58,609 nt of DNA from Labrenzia sp. R4_2 (GCF_017743865.1 NZ_JAGHRJ010000015.1:1-58609), one strand, 5' to 3'. Positions 33,177 through 42,705 are shown, counted from the stretch's first letter. Notes: generated from the sequence alone by a model not told the origin. Made by a program: numbers and translations.

Positions 33177-35174
33177 TCACTCCGCAGCAACTACAGTTTT
33201 CTTGTTTTGAACACGCTTAGGTGCGCCAACTCGTAAACGTCGATCAGTGAGCGAAATGCATCCACCAAGAACCAACAGCAGGGATCCCAGCCAAATGAAA
33301 TTCACCAGTGGTTCGTATAGTATTCGCAGGGTCCAAACCTCAGAGTTGCCAGCTTGTTCAGACGCAGGCTCCGCGATTGATGCGTACAGATCCCCTGCAA
33401 GTGTCGACCGAATTGCGGACTCTGTTGTTGAGCTTTGCGCAGCGGGATAGAAGCGACGCTCAGGATAAAGTGTCGTGACATGCAACCCATTTCTTTGGAC
33501 AACCAAAGTTCCTCTGTTGGCTATGTAGTTAGGCCCCCTAACTTGGTTCGCGCCGTTAAATGTGACCTGAAATCCGGCAATTTCGACGACAGAACCGCGC
33601 TCAACAAACACGACCTCCTCAGACTTCCATGCACTGGATCCAATAAAGCCAAACATAGCTACGGCTAATCCAGCGTGGGCTAGAGTCATTCCGTGTGCAG
33701 ATCTTGGAAGTCCTTGAACTCTTCTAACGAAGTCGGAGAACGAACCATCGTAAAACCGAACACGGTTTAACCACTCATGAACTGTGGCGCCGAGCAGCCA
33801 AGTGGCCAATAGCAGCGAAACATATGCTAACGCCGGCCCGCCTTTGACAAGATACCAAATCAATAGCGTACCCAACATGCTTAATACGGCGATGTATTTT
33901 ATTCGCTGATAGACCCCCGCAAGATCTGCACGTTTCCAAGAGAAATAAGGACCAACTCCCATGACGAGTATTAGTGGAAGCATCATAGGTATGAATGCGT
34001 TATTGAAGAATGGTGGCCCTACGGAGATCTTTTCGCCTGATACCGCTTCCAGAAACAGAGGATACAAAGTCCCAAATAGTACAATTCCTGTAGACGCTGC
34101 CAAGATCAGGTTGTTCAGCAGCAAAGCCGACTCGCGGCTTATGGGTTTAAATACACCTCCCGCCTCCATATTTGGCGCACGCCATGCATAAAGCAAAAGA
34201 GATCCGCCGATTGAAATGGCAAGCAAGGCGAGGATGTATAGTCCGCGTTCAGGATCTACTGCAAAGGCATGTACGGAGGTTAAGAGACCAGAACGAACAA
34301 TAAAGGTGCCCAACAAAGACAGAGAAAACGTCAATATTGAAAGCAGTATTGTCCAACTTTTGAAGGCATCACGCTTTTCTGTCACAATGGCCGAGTGCAG
34401 TAGTGCAGTCCCCAACAGCCAGGGCATGAAACTCACGTTTTCTACCGGGTCCCAAAACCACCATCCTCCCCAACCGAGTTCGTAGTAGGCCCACCACGAA
34501 CCGAGAGCAATGCCAGCTGTTAAACTAATCCAAGCTGCCAGCGTCCAGGGTCTTACCCAGCGAGCCCAGGCAGCATCTATTCGCCCTTCCAGCAAAGCCG
34601 CGACTGCAAACGAAAAGACGATCGAGAAGCCTACATAACCGAAGTAGAGTAAGGGGGGATGAAGAGCGAGGCCGAGATCCTGTAGCAGGGGGTTAAGATC
34701 GTTACCGTCCGCGGGAGGCGGGAAAATACGCTCAAACGGATTCGAAGTCAGTAGCAAAAAAGACAGGAAACCAACACTGATCCAAGCCTGGACCGAGAGC
34801 GTTCTTGCCTTCAGCTCATCTGGAATATTGCGGCCAAATAGTGAAACCGCAGCACCAAATACGGTTAAGATGAGAACCCACAACAGAAGCGAGCCTTCAT
34901 GACTGCCCCATGTTCCAGCTACCTTGTAGAGAACTGGCTTCAAGGAATGCGAATTCTCAGCGACATTTCGAACTGTGAAGTCGCTGACAATGAAAGAGTA
35001 CATCAACGCGAGAAATGCGAGCGTAACAAACGCGACTTGTCCCAGCGCGAGAGAACGAGCTGAGTGCATCCAAAGAAGGTTTCCCTTACTCGCACCCAGC
35101 ATCGGCACGATACTCTGAATGATCGCGAGCGCTAATCCAAGAGCCAGCGAGAAATGACCAATCTCAGGTGCCAT
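33177..35174 (-). CDS. ccmF: Haem lyase subunit CcmF (CycK)
   Basis: 665 residues, full length, with about 13-15 membrane segments and the tryptophan-rich haem domain WGGWWFWDPVENV flanked by the expected His residues. It performs the final haem attachment with CcmH and CcmI. ccmE and ccmABC(D) are absent from the window, so this operon depends on a core set elsewhere and looks like an accessory copy. Confidence 0.95.
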   Translation of the reverse strand: MAPEIGHFSLALGLALAIIQSIVPMLGASKGNLLWMHSARSLALGQVAFVTLAFLALMYSFIVSDFTVRNVAENSHSLKPVLYKVAGTWGSHEGSLLLWVLILTVFGAAVSLFGRNIPDELKARTLSVQAWISVGFLSFLLLTSNPFERIFPPPADGNDLNPLLQDLGLALHPPLLYFGYVGFSIVFSFAVAALLEGRIDAAWARWVRPWTLAAWISLTAGIALGSWWAYYELGWGGWWFWDPVENVSFMPWLLGTALLHSAIVTEKRDAFKSWTILLSILTFSLSLLGTFIVRSGLLTSVHAFAVDPERGLYILALLAISIGGSLLLYAWRAPNMEAGGVFKPISRESALLLNNLILAASTGIVLFGTLYPLFLEAVSGEKISVGPPFFNNAFIPMMLPLILVMGVGPYFSWKRADLAGVYQRIKYIAVLSMLGTLLIWYLVKGGPALAYVSLLLATWLLGATVHEWLNRVRFYDGSFSDFVRRVQGLPRSAHGMTLAHAGLAVAMFGFIGSSAWKSEEVVFVERGSVVEIAGFQVTFNGANQVRGPNYIANRGTLVVQRNGLHVTTLYPERRFYPAAQSSTTESAIRSTLAGDLYASIAEPASEQAGNSEVWTLRILYEPLVNFIWLGSLLLVLGGCISLTDRRLRVGAPKRVQNKKTVVAAE

Positions 35175-35231
35175 TTGGTATCCTAGAACTCGATTGTGCG
35201 GTTGCTTCAGAAAAGACCACTGGGCAGTTTC

Positions 35232-35549
35232 TTATTTTTGCAGAATTGCGAGACGTTTCAGAAACTCTTGTTCATCTATTTCACCGCTTGCAAATCGTTC
35301 TCTCAGGATCGCGATTGCAGACTCATTGGATGAACTTGGTCTTAGGCTGGAAAACGATCTTGCGAACAGAAACGCAAGAGCGACTATCACAGCCAACACT
35401 GCGAGAAAGAAGAAACCCCCGACCATACCGTAGGCTCCCCCCCACATCATGTGGCTATACCCAGAATTGAAATTGCCGCTTGGATCCGCCTGAACCCCTC
35501 CCAGGGTAGATACAAGCATCGTTCCGACCAGTATTGCTTGTTTGATCAA
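35232..35549 (-). CDS. Small SHOCT-domain membrane protein
   Basis: 105 residues: signal (MIKQAILVGTMLVSTLGGVQA), a Met/Trp/Gly stretch (YSHMMWGGAYGMVGG), one membrane helix and a C-terminal SHOCT domain (AIAILRERFASGEIDEQEF). SHOCT proteins often assist oligomerisation or membrane assembly. It sits between the histidine kinase and ccmF, and the MMWG motif could bind copper (inference). Confidence 0.8.
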   Translation of the reverse strand: MIKQAILVGTMLVSTLGGVQADPSGNFNSGYSHMMWGGAYGMVGGFFFLAVLAVIVALAFLFARSFSSLRPSSSNESAIAILRERFASGEIDEQEFLKRLAILQK

Positions 35550-35564
35550 TTTGATCTCCTCTCA

Positions 35565-36959
35565 CTAGGTTGTTCCGACTTCCATGAGCGGAATTGAAAT
35601 ACTGGTAACCAGTCCACCACCGGCCCGATTGGCAATCGATACATCGCCACCGTGCGCGCGCACGATTGTCCTCGCGATTGATAAGCCCAGGCCATGTCCG
35701 CCTGTTTCCCTGGATCTTGACTCCTCGAGCCGATAAAACGGTTCAAAGACCCGTTCCAGTTCCTCGTTCGGTATGCCTGGCCCATTATCCAAAACGGTGA
35801 TCTGAAGTTCACTCTCTTGAACCCCATATTTGACTGCAGCACAGTCTCCGTAACGAAGAGAATTTTCTATGATGTTGCGGAGAGCCCGACGAAAAGCCAG
35901 TGGGCGAACACGAGCCTGCACGTTCGGGCCGTGTTCGAGTTCGAAGGGTTTCAAGAGATCAACTTTCAGGGACTCCAGAAATTCCCCGACATTTACAACT
36001 TCGGGTTCTTCGGACCCTATGAGGCCACGCGCGAAAGTTAATGTCGCCTCAACCATTGACTGCATTTCCTCAACGCAGGCTATCAAACTTGTCCTTGTCT
36101 CTTCTTCATCAACCATTTCGGCTCGCACTCTCATGGCAGTAAGAGGAGACTTGAGGTCATGGCCTAGTGAAGCGAGCAACTTTGTGCGGTCGGAAACGAA
36201 ACGCGTGAGGCGCCTTTGCATTTTGTTAAATGCTCTTGTCAGACCCCTGACCTCTTCAGGACCAGAAACCAATAACTGAGGAACATCTTCTCCGCGCCCA
36301 AGCTGGTCAGAAGCAGAAACCAGTTTTTTCAATGGACCCGCCAAACGGGTAAGCAAAAACCAGAAAACAACCATCAAAATAAGGGCTGCGGTCAAAGCAA
36401 ATGTAACTGTAGAGAAAAAAGGCCATTGTAGAGGCGGGCGCTCGAACCTCGTACCGACGTTTAACCATTGGCCGTCCGAGAGTGCAATCGACAAATTCAT
36501 CTCAACCGCAGAGAGTTCTCCTCGCATCATTGCCATATGCATTTCTGCCATTTCAGGTGACAGATGGGGCAACGGGAGAATTTGACCTTCAATTTCGTTC
36601 AGCTCGACGCGGATATCTCTGCTTTGATTGTCGCCAAGTAACCTTCGTACGCGCGCTTCAATCAAACCGCCATCAGATTGATCTGACTTGTTAACCAGGG
36701 GTTTGTTGGACAGATCGAAGCGCACCAGGGGAGAATCTGCTGCACCGAGGATTGAAGCCCGAGAACTTTGCGGAGCTTCTTCGATTAGCTTTGCTACATT
36801 CGCGGCTCTACCAGCAGCCTCAAATCCAATTGCGGCACGTATCGCTAAACTTCTTTCGTCAACGAACAACCAAAGGCTAATCATTTGAGCGGCTACCAAT
36901 GCCGCAATCACAAGCAAAGTGAGTTGCACTAAAAGCGTGTTGAAGGGCCATACCGTCAT
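35565..36959 (-). CDS. Sensor histidine kinase
   Basis: 464 residues: two N-terminal membrane helices (TLLVIAALVAAQMISLWLF and LTAALILMVVFWFLL) around a periplasmic sensor region, HAMP domain, H-box GHDLKSPLTAMR (His near 268), N-box RNIIENSLRYG, G1 DNGPGIP and G2 GGHGLGLSIART. It forms an operon with the response regulator (4-bp overlap). The signal is not obvious, although the neighbours suggest copper or redox state. Confidence 0.93.
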   Translation of the reverse strand: MTVWPFNTLLVQLTLLVIAALVAAQMISLWLFVDERSLAIRAAIGFEAAGRAANVAKLIEEAPQSSRASILGAADSPLVRFDLSNKPLVNKSDQSDGGLIEARVRRLLGDNQSRDIRVELNEIEGQILPLPHLSPEMAEMHMAMMRGELSAVEMNLSIALSDGQWLNVGTRFERPPLQWPFFSTVTFALTAALILMVVFWFLLTRLAGPLKKLVSASDQLGRGEDVPQLLVSGPEEVRGLTRAFNKMQRRLTRFVSDRTKLLASLGHDLKSPLTAMRVRAEMVDEEETRTSLIACVEEMQSMVEATLTFARGLIGSEEPEVVNVGEFLESLKVDLLKPFELEHGPNVQARVRPLAFRRALRNIIENSLRYGDCAAVKYGVQESELQITVLDNGPGIPNEELERVFEPFYRLEESRSRETGGHGLGLSIARTIVRAHGGDVSIANRAGGGLVTSISIPLMEVGTT

Positions 36960-37678
36960 TTCAACACCTTAACATCAGCTGACAGGCAGTAGCCTCCATT
37001 GCGAACAGTTGTGATGATCTTCGGACGGAGCACATCTTTTTCAATCTTGCGCCTCAGTCGGCTTATTTGATTGTCAATAATTCTGTCGAGCGGCCCTGCT
37101 GAACGACCAGCCGTTAGATCAAGCAACTGTTCCCTACTCAAAACAACACGAGCGCGCTCAAGTAGAACGATAAGTAGCCTAAAATCCGCGGTGGTCAGTT
37201 GAGTCTCGGTACCAAGCTCGTCGGTCAGGAGGTGCCGATCTGAATCCAGAACCAGGTGCGCGAATCGCACACGCTTTCCTGCATACCCTCCTCCGAGTTT
37301 TTCGTTGCTCTCAAACCGCCGGAGGACTGCCTTAATTCTTGCGAGTAGTTCTCGCGGATTAAAAGGCTTGGACAAGTAATCATCCGCCCCAATTTCCAAA
37401 CCAACAATCTTGTCGGTCTCTTCGCCGAGCGCAGTCAGCATGATGATGGGTGTCTTTAGGGAGGTTGCTATTCTCTGACAAACCGAAAGACCGCTTTCAC
37501 CAGGAAGCATTACATCCAGGACAATAAGGTCAAAATGTCCTTTTGCTAACTTCGCATCCATTTCTCGCGCGTCTTTTGCAGATGACGCCCGAAGCCCATT
37601 TTTTTCCAGAAAACGCGTTACGCTATCGCGAATTTGCTGATGGTCATCGACGACCAATATGTGCGGAGCTTCAGACAT
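36956..37678 (-). CDS. OmpR-family response regulator
   Basis: 240 residues: receiver domain with phospho-Asp in LIVLDVMLPGESG and a switch Lys in LSKPFNPREL, then a winged-helix effector (RLLIVLLERARVVLSREQLL, DNQISRLRRKIE). Typical OmpR/PhoB class, which binds tandem direct repeats. Such a tandem repeat lies just upstream of this gene and again before the second copper ATPase (see 37721-37771 and 42530-42581), consistent with autoregulation. Confidence 0.93.
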   Translation of the reverse strand: MSEAPHILVVDDHQQIRDSVTRFLEKNGLRASSAKDAREMDAKLAKGHFDLIVLDVMLPGESGLSVCQRIATSLKTPIIMLTALGEETDKIVGLEIGADDYLSKPFNPRELLARIKAVLRRFESNEKLGGGYAGKRVRFAHLVLDSDRHLLTDELGTETQLTTADFRLLIVLLERARVVLSREQLLDLTAGRSAGPLDRIIDNQISRLRRKIEKDVLRPKIITTVRNGGYCLSADVKVLK

Positions 37679-38119
37679 GTTCCACTTTTACTGGAGTTTG
37701 CTGAACTTCGTCACTGGCAGTTTTGTCTCCGTTTGTATCAAACTCAACAAATGCTACCTGCCGATACAAACACGCTAGTGCGCGTTCTTAAATTTCATCG
37801 TTTCATATCGAAGGTTTAGGACCCATCAGAAAAGCGAAATATGTGTCATACGACATCAGGACATTAGAGCTCTCATCACTTGTTGTAGCTTCAACTGCAG
37901 GTCTTGCTGAAGCGAACTTGAACGAACATCAGAAACTCAGATCAAACAGATCTGGAGGTCGTACTCCAGGATTCACTCCTGGGCATCGAGGAAAATGAGA
38001 AAACTTACTCGTGAAACAACTGCGAAGCTCCACCTCGGTTTAGGGAGTTCGGAAAAGTGCACAACAAGATTTGAGAAGATTTTTGCTTGGCAATCCACAT
38101 GACAATACGGAACACCAAA
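37679..38119. other. Promoter-bearing intergenic region
   Basis: 440 bp between divergent response-regulator and VTT genes. It holds the operator at 37721-37771. Apart from that no gene is seen, and the rest is AT-rich. Confidence 0.6.
37720..37771 (-). promoter_or_regulatory. Putative response-regulator operator, site 1
   Basis: Read toward the response-regulator gene, tandem decamers GATACAAACG GAGACAAAAC occupy 37739-37720. A further inverted half-site GTTTGTATC lies at 37771-37763, 23 bp from the nearest decamer. The same pattern, same spacing and same orientation recur at 42530-42581. Confidence 0.7.
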
Positions 38120-38791
38120 ATGGACTTTAATAGGTCAAGCATAATACGATTAGTAGTTTCAGTACCTATGATAGCCGTATTCTTAGCCTTGGCCCTTGAT
38201 TGGCGACCTGGCATTTTTTCTGAGTTCGACGCAGAGCGGGTAACGAGTATTGTCGAACAGGCTGGAATAATGGGTCCTGTTCTGATCGTTGCTCTCATGA
38301 CACTGGCCGTTGTTGCTAGCCCTCTCCCCAGTGCTCCGATTGCACTCGCTGCAGGAGCCGCCTACGGACACACTTTTGGAACAGTTTATGTAGCATTGGG
38401 CTCAAGCCTCGGAGCAATGATTGCATTTCTGATTGCCCGCCACCTCGGGCGGGATGCTGTTGTTAGATTTTTCGGAGACAATGCAAATTACGGGCTTCTC
38501 GGCTCGCAAAGGGCGCTGACCTTAACGGTCTTCATAACACGCATCATACCGTTCGTATCTTTCGACGCTGTAAGTTACGCAGCAGGTCTAAGTGGAATTC
38601 ATTTATGGCGTTTTTTGGTTGCCACAATTTCCGGAATTATTCCCGCAAGTTTTGTTCTTGCCCATTTTGGTTCCGAAGCCATGAATGGTCAATTTGGTTC
38701 TTCGGAACTTTTGATAATGGGTCTCGGTCTCATTACCGTTCTTCCGTTGCTATGGTTCACTGTCCGCGCACCGAGTGAAACCCCAAAATGA
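38120..38791 (+). CDS. TVP38/TMEM64 (VTT) family membrane protein
   Basis: 223 residues, about five to six membrane segments, with the VTT-domain features: LPSAPIALAAGAAYG, a GSSLGAMIAFLIARHLGRD motif and FITRIIPFVSFDAVSYAAGL. DedA-like transporters move lipids or ions, but this one has no known substrate. Start uncertain: 38120 (MDFNRSS) preferred, earlier ATGs at 38087 and 38099. Confidence 0.88.
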   Translation: MDFNRSSIIRLVVSVPMIAVFLALALDWRPGIFSEFDAERVTSIVEQAGIMGPVLIVALMTLAVVASPLPSAPIALAAGAAYGHTFGTVYVALGSSLGAMIAFLIARHLGRDAVVRFFGDNANYGLLGSQRALTLTVFITRIIPFVSFDAVSYAAGLSGIHLWRFLVATISGIIPASFVLAHFGSEAMNGQFGSSELLIMGLGLITVLPLLWFTVRAPSETPK

Positions 38792-39076
38792 GGTCTTCTT
38801 GACCCATTTCTCATCTTTACGAGAACAACCTACGAAACCTCAGTTCATCTAAGTCCCATCTGGCTAAACAGGTAGGATCAAGAATTCCTTGTCACTAAAT
38901 AGCCTGTCGCGGCCTAAAAACCTTTGGGAAGTCCTTTCTTGGAGCAGTTCAAGCATCGTCCATCATAGATGCAATGAACAACTCCAAGAAGGTATACTGT
39001 TTACGCCTTGCAACACAACAACTTATCGGGCCCAGTTTTCACCAATACGCTGCTGTTTGAGGCCGACAAGCGCCGA

Positions 39077-39508
39077 TTACATGTTGTGTGGTTTGTATGT
39101 TATGCCGTTTGAAACCTGAAGTTCCCGTATGTAGCGAATAATCTGTCCAGTCTGTTCTTGGGTCACCTGGGATTGTGGAGGCATATTGCCGTACGGCCAA
39201 TGATGCCCCCTTACGCCCTTTTGAACAGCGGAATAAAACGACTCGTCGGGATGATGCCCAGGGTTATAAATGTCATGGATCAGCGGTGGCCCATTACTCG
39301 TTCCTGCAGCGTTCTGTCCATGACACGCAGCACAGTTTTCACCGAAGAGTAACTCTCCGGCTTGCGCTTCACTTGAGAATTGCGGAATTGCAACTGCAAG
39401 ACCTTTAACTTCTTTTTCGGGAAGAAAGGCCTTGGTTATGAGCGCTGCCAATCCGATCCCAAAGAAGCCAATCACAAAGTACTTTGGCAAATTTTCGAAT
39501 ATTTTCAT
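39077..39508 (-). CDS. Membrane-anchored monohaem cytochrome c
   Basis: 143 residues: N-terminal anchor (YFVIGFFGIGLAALI), one haem motif CAACHGQ and a possible Met ligand in GNMPPQSQ. It is a paralog of the cytochrome at 4922 (same HDIYNPGHHPDESFYSAVQKG-like segment, GHHWPYGNMPP). It lies next to the beta-propeller, with which it may work. Confidence 0.87.
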   Translation of the reverse strand: MKIFENLPKYFVIGFFGIGLAALITKAFLPEKEVKGLAVAIPQFSSEAQAGELLFGENCAACHGQNAAGTSNGPPLIHDIYNPGHHPDESFYSAVQKGVRGHHWPYGNMPPQSQVTQEQTGQIIRYIRELQVSNGITYKPHNM

Positions 39509-39648
39509 TTCAGTTCCTCACATTCGAGACACCACAATTGCAATTGGCCAGAGCCAGAAATTGTACGTGCTCGAAAGCGTCTCGCTTTAGGCGATCCCGG
39601 CATGCCTAGGCTCGCCTTGTTGGGTTGGTTATAAAAATTTGGGATGGC

Positions 39649-40710
39649 TCAGCGCATGACGGTCATCTGATGACCCTCTCCCTGTATTTCGATAGCTTTT
39701 TCAACTTTCAAGCTATCCGCATCAAGTATCCAAACGATGGGTTCAGCTCGTGAAGAGACAAAAACGCGGTTCGTACCTTGAACTGCAGTCAAATGATAAG
39801 GCGAGGGTGAAAGCGGAACATGAACAACCTCCCCAGTATTCAGGTCAATTGAATTCAATTTGTCTGTTCCGGTACCACTGACAAGCAACCGATCACCATC
39901 TGACGCAAGATCGAGACCGTGAATTTCACCATCAAGTTTGAAGCTACGAAGGGTTTTTCCTGTCGCTATGTCTAGCTCAACAACAAGCCCTGCATCTGAG
40001 TCTGCGGCGTAGAGAATATTGTCTTGGACATTCATGACCATGTGCTCAGGAACGTGGTTTACGGGAAAGTTTCTCAAGACTATTCCCTTGTCTAAATCAA
40101 CTTCACTTATTGTCCCGTTCCCGGCATTGGATACATAGACAAGATTGGCAGCTGCGCCCAATACGGCGTAGTTCGGGCTTGAACCTGTGGGAACAAATGA
40201 TTCCAGCTTAAAGCTCGCAAGATCAACAATAGAAATGCCGCCTTCGCTCGGATGTGTCGCTACAGCGAACCTCTCATCTGATGACACTGCCGTGTGATGC
40301 ACAGCACCAGGAACAGCGATTGTGCGAACTACGTCACCGGTATCTGAGCGCACTATGCTCAATATACTTGTCGGTCCCTGTCTCGAGGACTTCTGGCCGG
40401 ATGAAGAACCATGATGCGCTTCGTGATCCTCGGCACTTATGTTTTCCGGCTTTATGTCGTCTTGGCCTATCCCTTCAACTTCTGACAGGCTGCCAACAAC
40501 GAGTATTCCTTTTTCATTGGCGCCCGAAAGGCCGTGGACTGAATCAAGGCCTTCTATGCGACGGATAGATTTGCCTCCCTCCGCACTCACCGCCAAAACA
40601 GAATTCGCGCTTCCTTCTGGAATAAAAACTGTTTGCGCGCTTACAACGGCAGCGGTTGCAGATGACACCAAAGTTGTCACAAGCATCAAAGCTAGCTTCT
40701 CAATCTTCAT
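39649..40710 (-). CDS. Periplasmic YVTN/YncE-like beta-propeller protein
   Basis: 353 residues: signal peptide (LALMLVTTLVSSATAAVVSA), then repeated propeller blades (NYAVLGAAANLVYVSNAGNG, NILYAADSDAGLVVELD, DGDRLLVSGTGTDK). A His-rich insert (AEDHEAHHGSSSGQKSSRQG) in the first third is unlike ordinary YncE and could bind metal. No catalytic motif seen. Role unknown, with a scaffold or sensor possible. Confidence 0.82.
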   Translation of the reverse strand: MKIEKLALMLVTTLVSSATAAVVSAQTVFIPEGSANSVLAVSAEGGKSIRRIEGLDSVHGLSGANEKGILVVGSLSEVEGIGQDDIKPENISAEDHEAHHGSSSGQKSSRQGPTSILSIVRSDTGDVVRTIAVPGAVHHTAVSSDERFAVATHPSEGGISIVDLASFKLESFVPTGSSPNYAVLGAAANLVYVSNAGNGTISEVDLDKGIVLRNFPVNHVPEHMVMNVQDNILYAADSDAGLVVELDIATGKTLRSFKLDGEIHGLDLASDGDRLLVSGTGTDKLNSIDLNTGEVVHVPLSPSPYHLTAVQGTNRVFVSSRAEPIVWILDADSLKVEKAIEIQGEGHQMTVMR

Positions 40711-40938
40711 TTTCTTTCACCCGTGCAGAAAACACTATTTCCAGGCCTTGGCTTGCTAAACAGTTGTACCGAAAGTTGTTCGAAGGCGTTTTTCCGGTAG
40801 CGGGCTTTGGAAATGGTTTCTGTTAAAACTCGCCATCGGTTTGGCAGGCCTCTTCCCCGAAGAGATCCGTTTTCGCTTTAAGAACAAAGGTCGAAACCGA
40901 TGACACACACTTCGTGGTGGCAAGTAATGCCTGCCAGA

Positions 40939-41295
40939 TCAGTATGACTTTGGGGGACGGTAGAGATTTGAAAAGATCGGCCTCAATTCAAACGATGTGT
41001 CCTCTAGTTCTTTGACTTGGCCATTTTGGACGTCCAACAAAGTACGGTAGGAGACCACGGTTGCTGTTTGACATGCCGCATTTGACCGACAGTGAACCAT
41101 TTTCACATTGTCGACGCCTTTATCGTTTGGCTCGATTTCATGGACCGAAATTGAATAGATTAGCTGGTTATCTGCAGGAAACTCAACAGACGAGTGGCCG
41201 CCTAAAACAACCATCATAAGTATTGCCAGGCATGTTAGTGCAATTTGAACAATGCGTCTTTTGCAACTGGGCAAATTTTCCGTCAGCTGGAGCAT
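40939..41295 (-). CDS. Small membrane/secreted Cys protein, PPR-tail family
   Basis: 118 residues from 41295, where GAGGAA lies 6 nt before the ATG: one membrane/signal helix (IVQIALTCLAILMMVVLGG), then CRSNAACQTATV and a tail ending YRPPKSY. The longer in-frame start at 41475 has no ribosome site and gives an unlikely basic leader. It fits the five-member family described in the findings. Function unknown. Confidence 0.6.
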   Translation of the reverse strand: MLQLTENLPSCKRRIVQIALTCLAILMMVVLGGHSSVEFPADNQLIYSISVHEIEPNDKGVDNVKMVHCRSNAACQTATVVSYRTLLDVQNGQVKELEDTSFELRPIFSNLYRPPKSY

Positions 41296-41600
41296 CTCGA
41301 GTTCCTCTGCATGCTCATTTTGTACTGGGCGCTTCCTGTTTAAACCTTGACGCACATCAAGCCGACGACAAAGATTGACATAAGCTGTTGAGGTAATTGA
41401 ACGTGCATGACGGTTGATTAATTCACGGAATATCCACCGGCCGACAAACCACCATGAGAATCTTGCGCGTTTCATCTAGGCGTAAGCTGAAGTGTATCAA
41501 TTTCGAGCGCCGGTTCAGCCGTATCTATCTCCTTGTGTTCCCAGGGCACCAACTTCGTTTTACAAACCTGGTTCCTGCAATGGAGGACTAGGCTTCAGAC

Positions 41601-42035
41601 TCATAACCAGTAGCACACGGTTGCGGCGAGGCAGAGGGACGACATAAAGTTCCCGGCATTTCGGTCATAGCGTGTTGCGATCCTGCGGAACTCCTTGAGC
41701 CTGCCGAACATCCTCTCGATGACGTTTCTGCCCTTGTAAAGGTATGGCGAGAAACAGTTTTTCCATTTGCGTGTTTTGCGAGGCGGGATGTTTGGCAGTG
41801 AGCCGCGTGCTTCGACGGTCCGGCGGATACGATCACTGTCGTAGCCTTTGTCGCCATGCAGAACGCCGTTTGCCGGAACGAGCGGCAAGAGTGCCTCAGC
41901 TCCGGTGAAATCCGAGACATTGGCTCCGGTCAGGTGAAAAGCAATTGGGCGTCCCCTGTTGTCGCTCAGGGCGTGGATTTTGGTTCCCGGACCACCACGA
42001 GCCCGGCCCAGGGCATGGGCTTGAGCCCCCCTTTG
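41601..42035 (-). CDS. IS5-family transposase, second frame
   Basis: In the -1 frame after the slip site it reads through HALGRARGGPGTKIHALSD to LHGDKGYDSDRIRRTVEARG and VIERMFGRLKEFRRIATRYD, the second Asp and the Glu of the DDE core. It has no start of its own that covers the full domain, so it is probably made by frameshifting. Confidence 0.8.
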   Translation of the reverse strand, partial: QRGAQAHALGRARGGPGTKIHALSDNRGRPIAFHLTGANVSDFTGAEALLPLVPANGVLHGDKGYDSDRIRRTVEARGSLPNIPPRKTRKWKNCFSPYLYKGRNVIERMFGRLKEFRRIATRYDRNAGNFMSSLCLAATVCYWL

Positions 42036-42358
42036 CCGCCGTGGGCGACCCGATGCGCTCGAACGGCTGTACTATCGATCATCACTTCGAGCGCAGGACC
42101 GCCGGTTTGCGACAGCGTATCGAAGAGACCTGTCCAGACACCTTTCTGCGACCAGCGGACAAAGCGATTGTAGAGGGTCTTCCTTGGTCCATAGACCTCC
42201 GGCGCATCAACCCAGCGGCCGCCTGACTTCAGCACATGAATGATGCCGCTGATCACCCGACGGTCGTCGACACGGGCCTTGCCGCGTGTATCGGTCGGCA
42301 AAAGCGGCCGCAACTTCGAAAACTGCTCATCGCTGAGCCAGAAGAACCCATCAGACAT
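41966..42358 (-). CDS. IS5-family transposase, first frame
   Basis: 130 residues: N-terminal DNA-binding part with DGFFWLSDEQFSKLRPLLP and then MIDSTAVRAHRVAHG, which holds the first DDE Asp. Near its end AAAGGGGGG in GGC AAA GGG GGG (about 42035) could allow -1 slippage into the second frame (GAQAHALGRARGG). Confidence 0.88.
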   Translation of the reverse strand: MSDGFFWLSDEQFSKLRPLLPTDTRGKARVDDRRVISGIIHVLKSGGRWVDAPEVYGPRKTLYNRFVRWSQKGVWTGLFDTLSQTGGPALEVMIDSTAVRAHRVAHGGKGGLKPMPWAGLVVVREPKSTP

Positions 42359-42430
42359 CACCAAACTCCTGTTCAGGAGCTTGAATCAGAATTCAACTGA
42401 TTTGCAAAGTCATTTTATGGGTCTGAAGCC

Positions 42431-42705
42431 TAAGCAATCTTGAATTCGAGTTGTGCCAGATTGATGAATAGCAGGATTTGAAACTCCAGTGTTCATTGAA
42501 TCACACAGTGTTTTTGCTTTCATCTGCGAGATTGTATCGCTCGGTAAGATTTCTTCGTTTTGATACAAACGGAGACAAAACTTTCAAGTAACTGGGACAA
42601 ATTTCAACTTATAAGTAGAAATGAAGCGGCAGCTATCACTGACTGCGTGCTTCCGCATGTACACCATGTTGAGGTCCAACGATTTACCTGAACCCGAAGG
42701 ATGTA
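42431..42705. other. Promoter region of the second copper ATPase
   Basis: 275 bp after the IS. It carries operator site 2 (42530-42581). No further gene seen. Confidence 0.55.
42530..42581 (+). promoter_or_regulatory. Putative response-regulator operator, site 2
   Basis: Tandem decamers GATACAAACG GAGACAAAAC at 42562-42581 are identical to site 1. An inverted half-site GATTGTATC (42530-42538) precedes them at the same 23-bp distance. About 125 bp upstream of the ATPase ATG and oriented toward it. Confidence 0.7.

Larger units (their letters stand above)
41591..42430 (-). mobile_element. IS5-family element, IS427-type
   Basis: 840 bp. Inverted repeats GGCTTCAGACTCATAA (left, from 41591) and GGCTTCAGACCCATAA (right end at 42430, read on the minus strand), flanked by TA on both sides (41589-41590, 42431-42432). 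Transposase is encoded in two frames on the minus strand. Confidence 0.9.

Noticed and set aside
41296..41475. Longer start (178 residues) for the small protein at 40939
   Set aside because: No ribosome site; the ATG at 41295 has GAGGAA and gives a clean membrane segment.
41588..41920. 110-codon minus-strand frame in the IS5 element
   Set aside because: The IS transposase reads in another frame (GDKGYD, ERMFGRLKEF); this one is a shadow.
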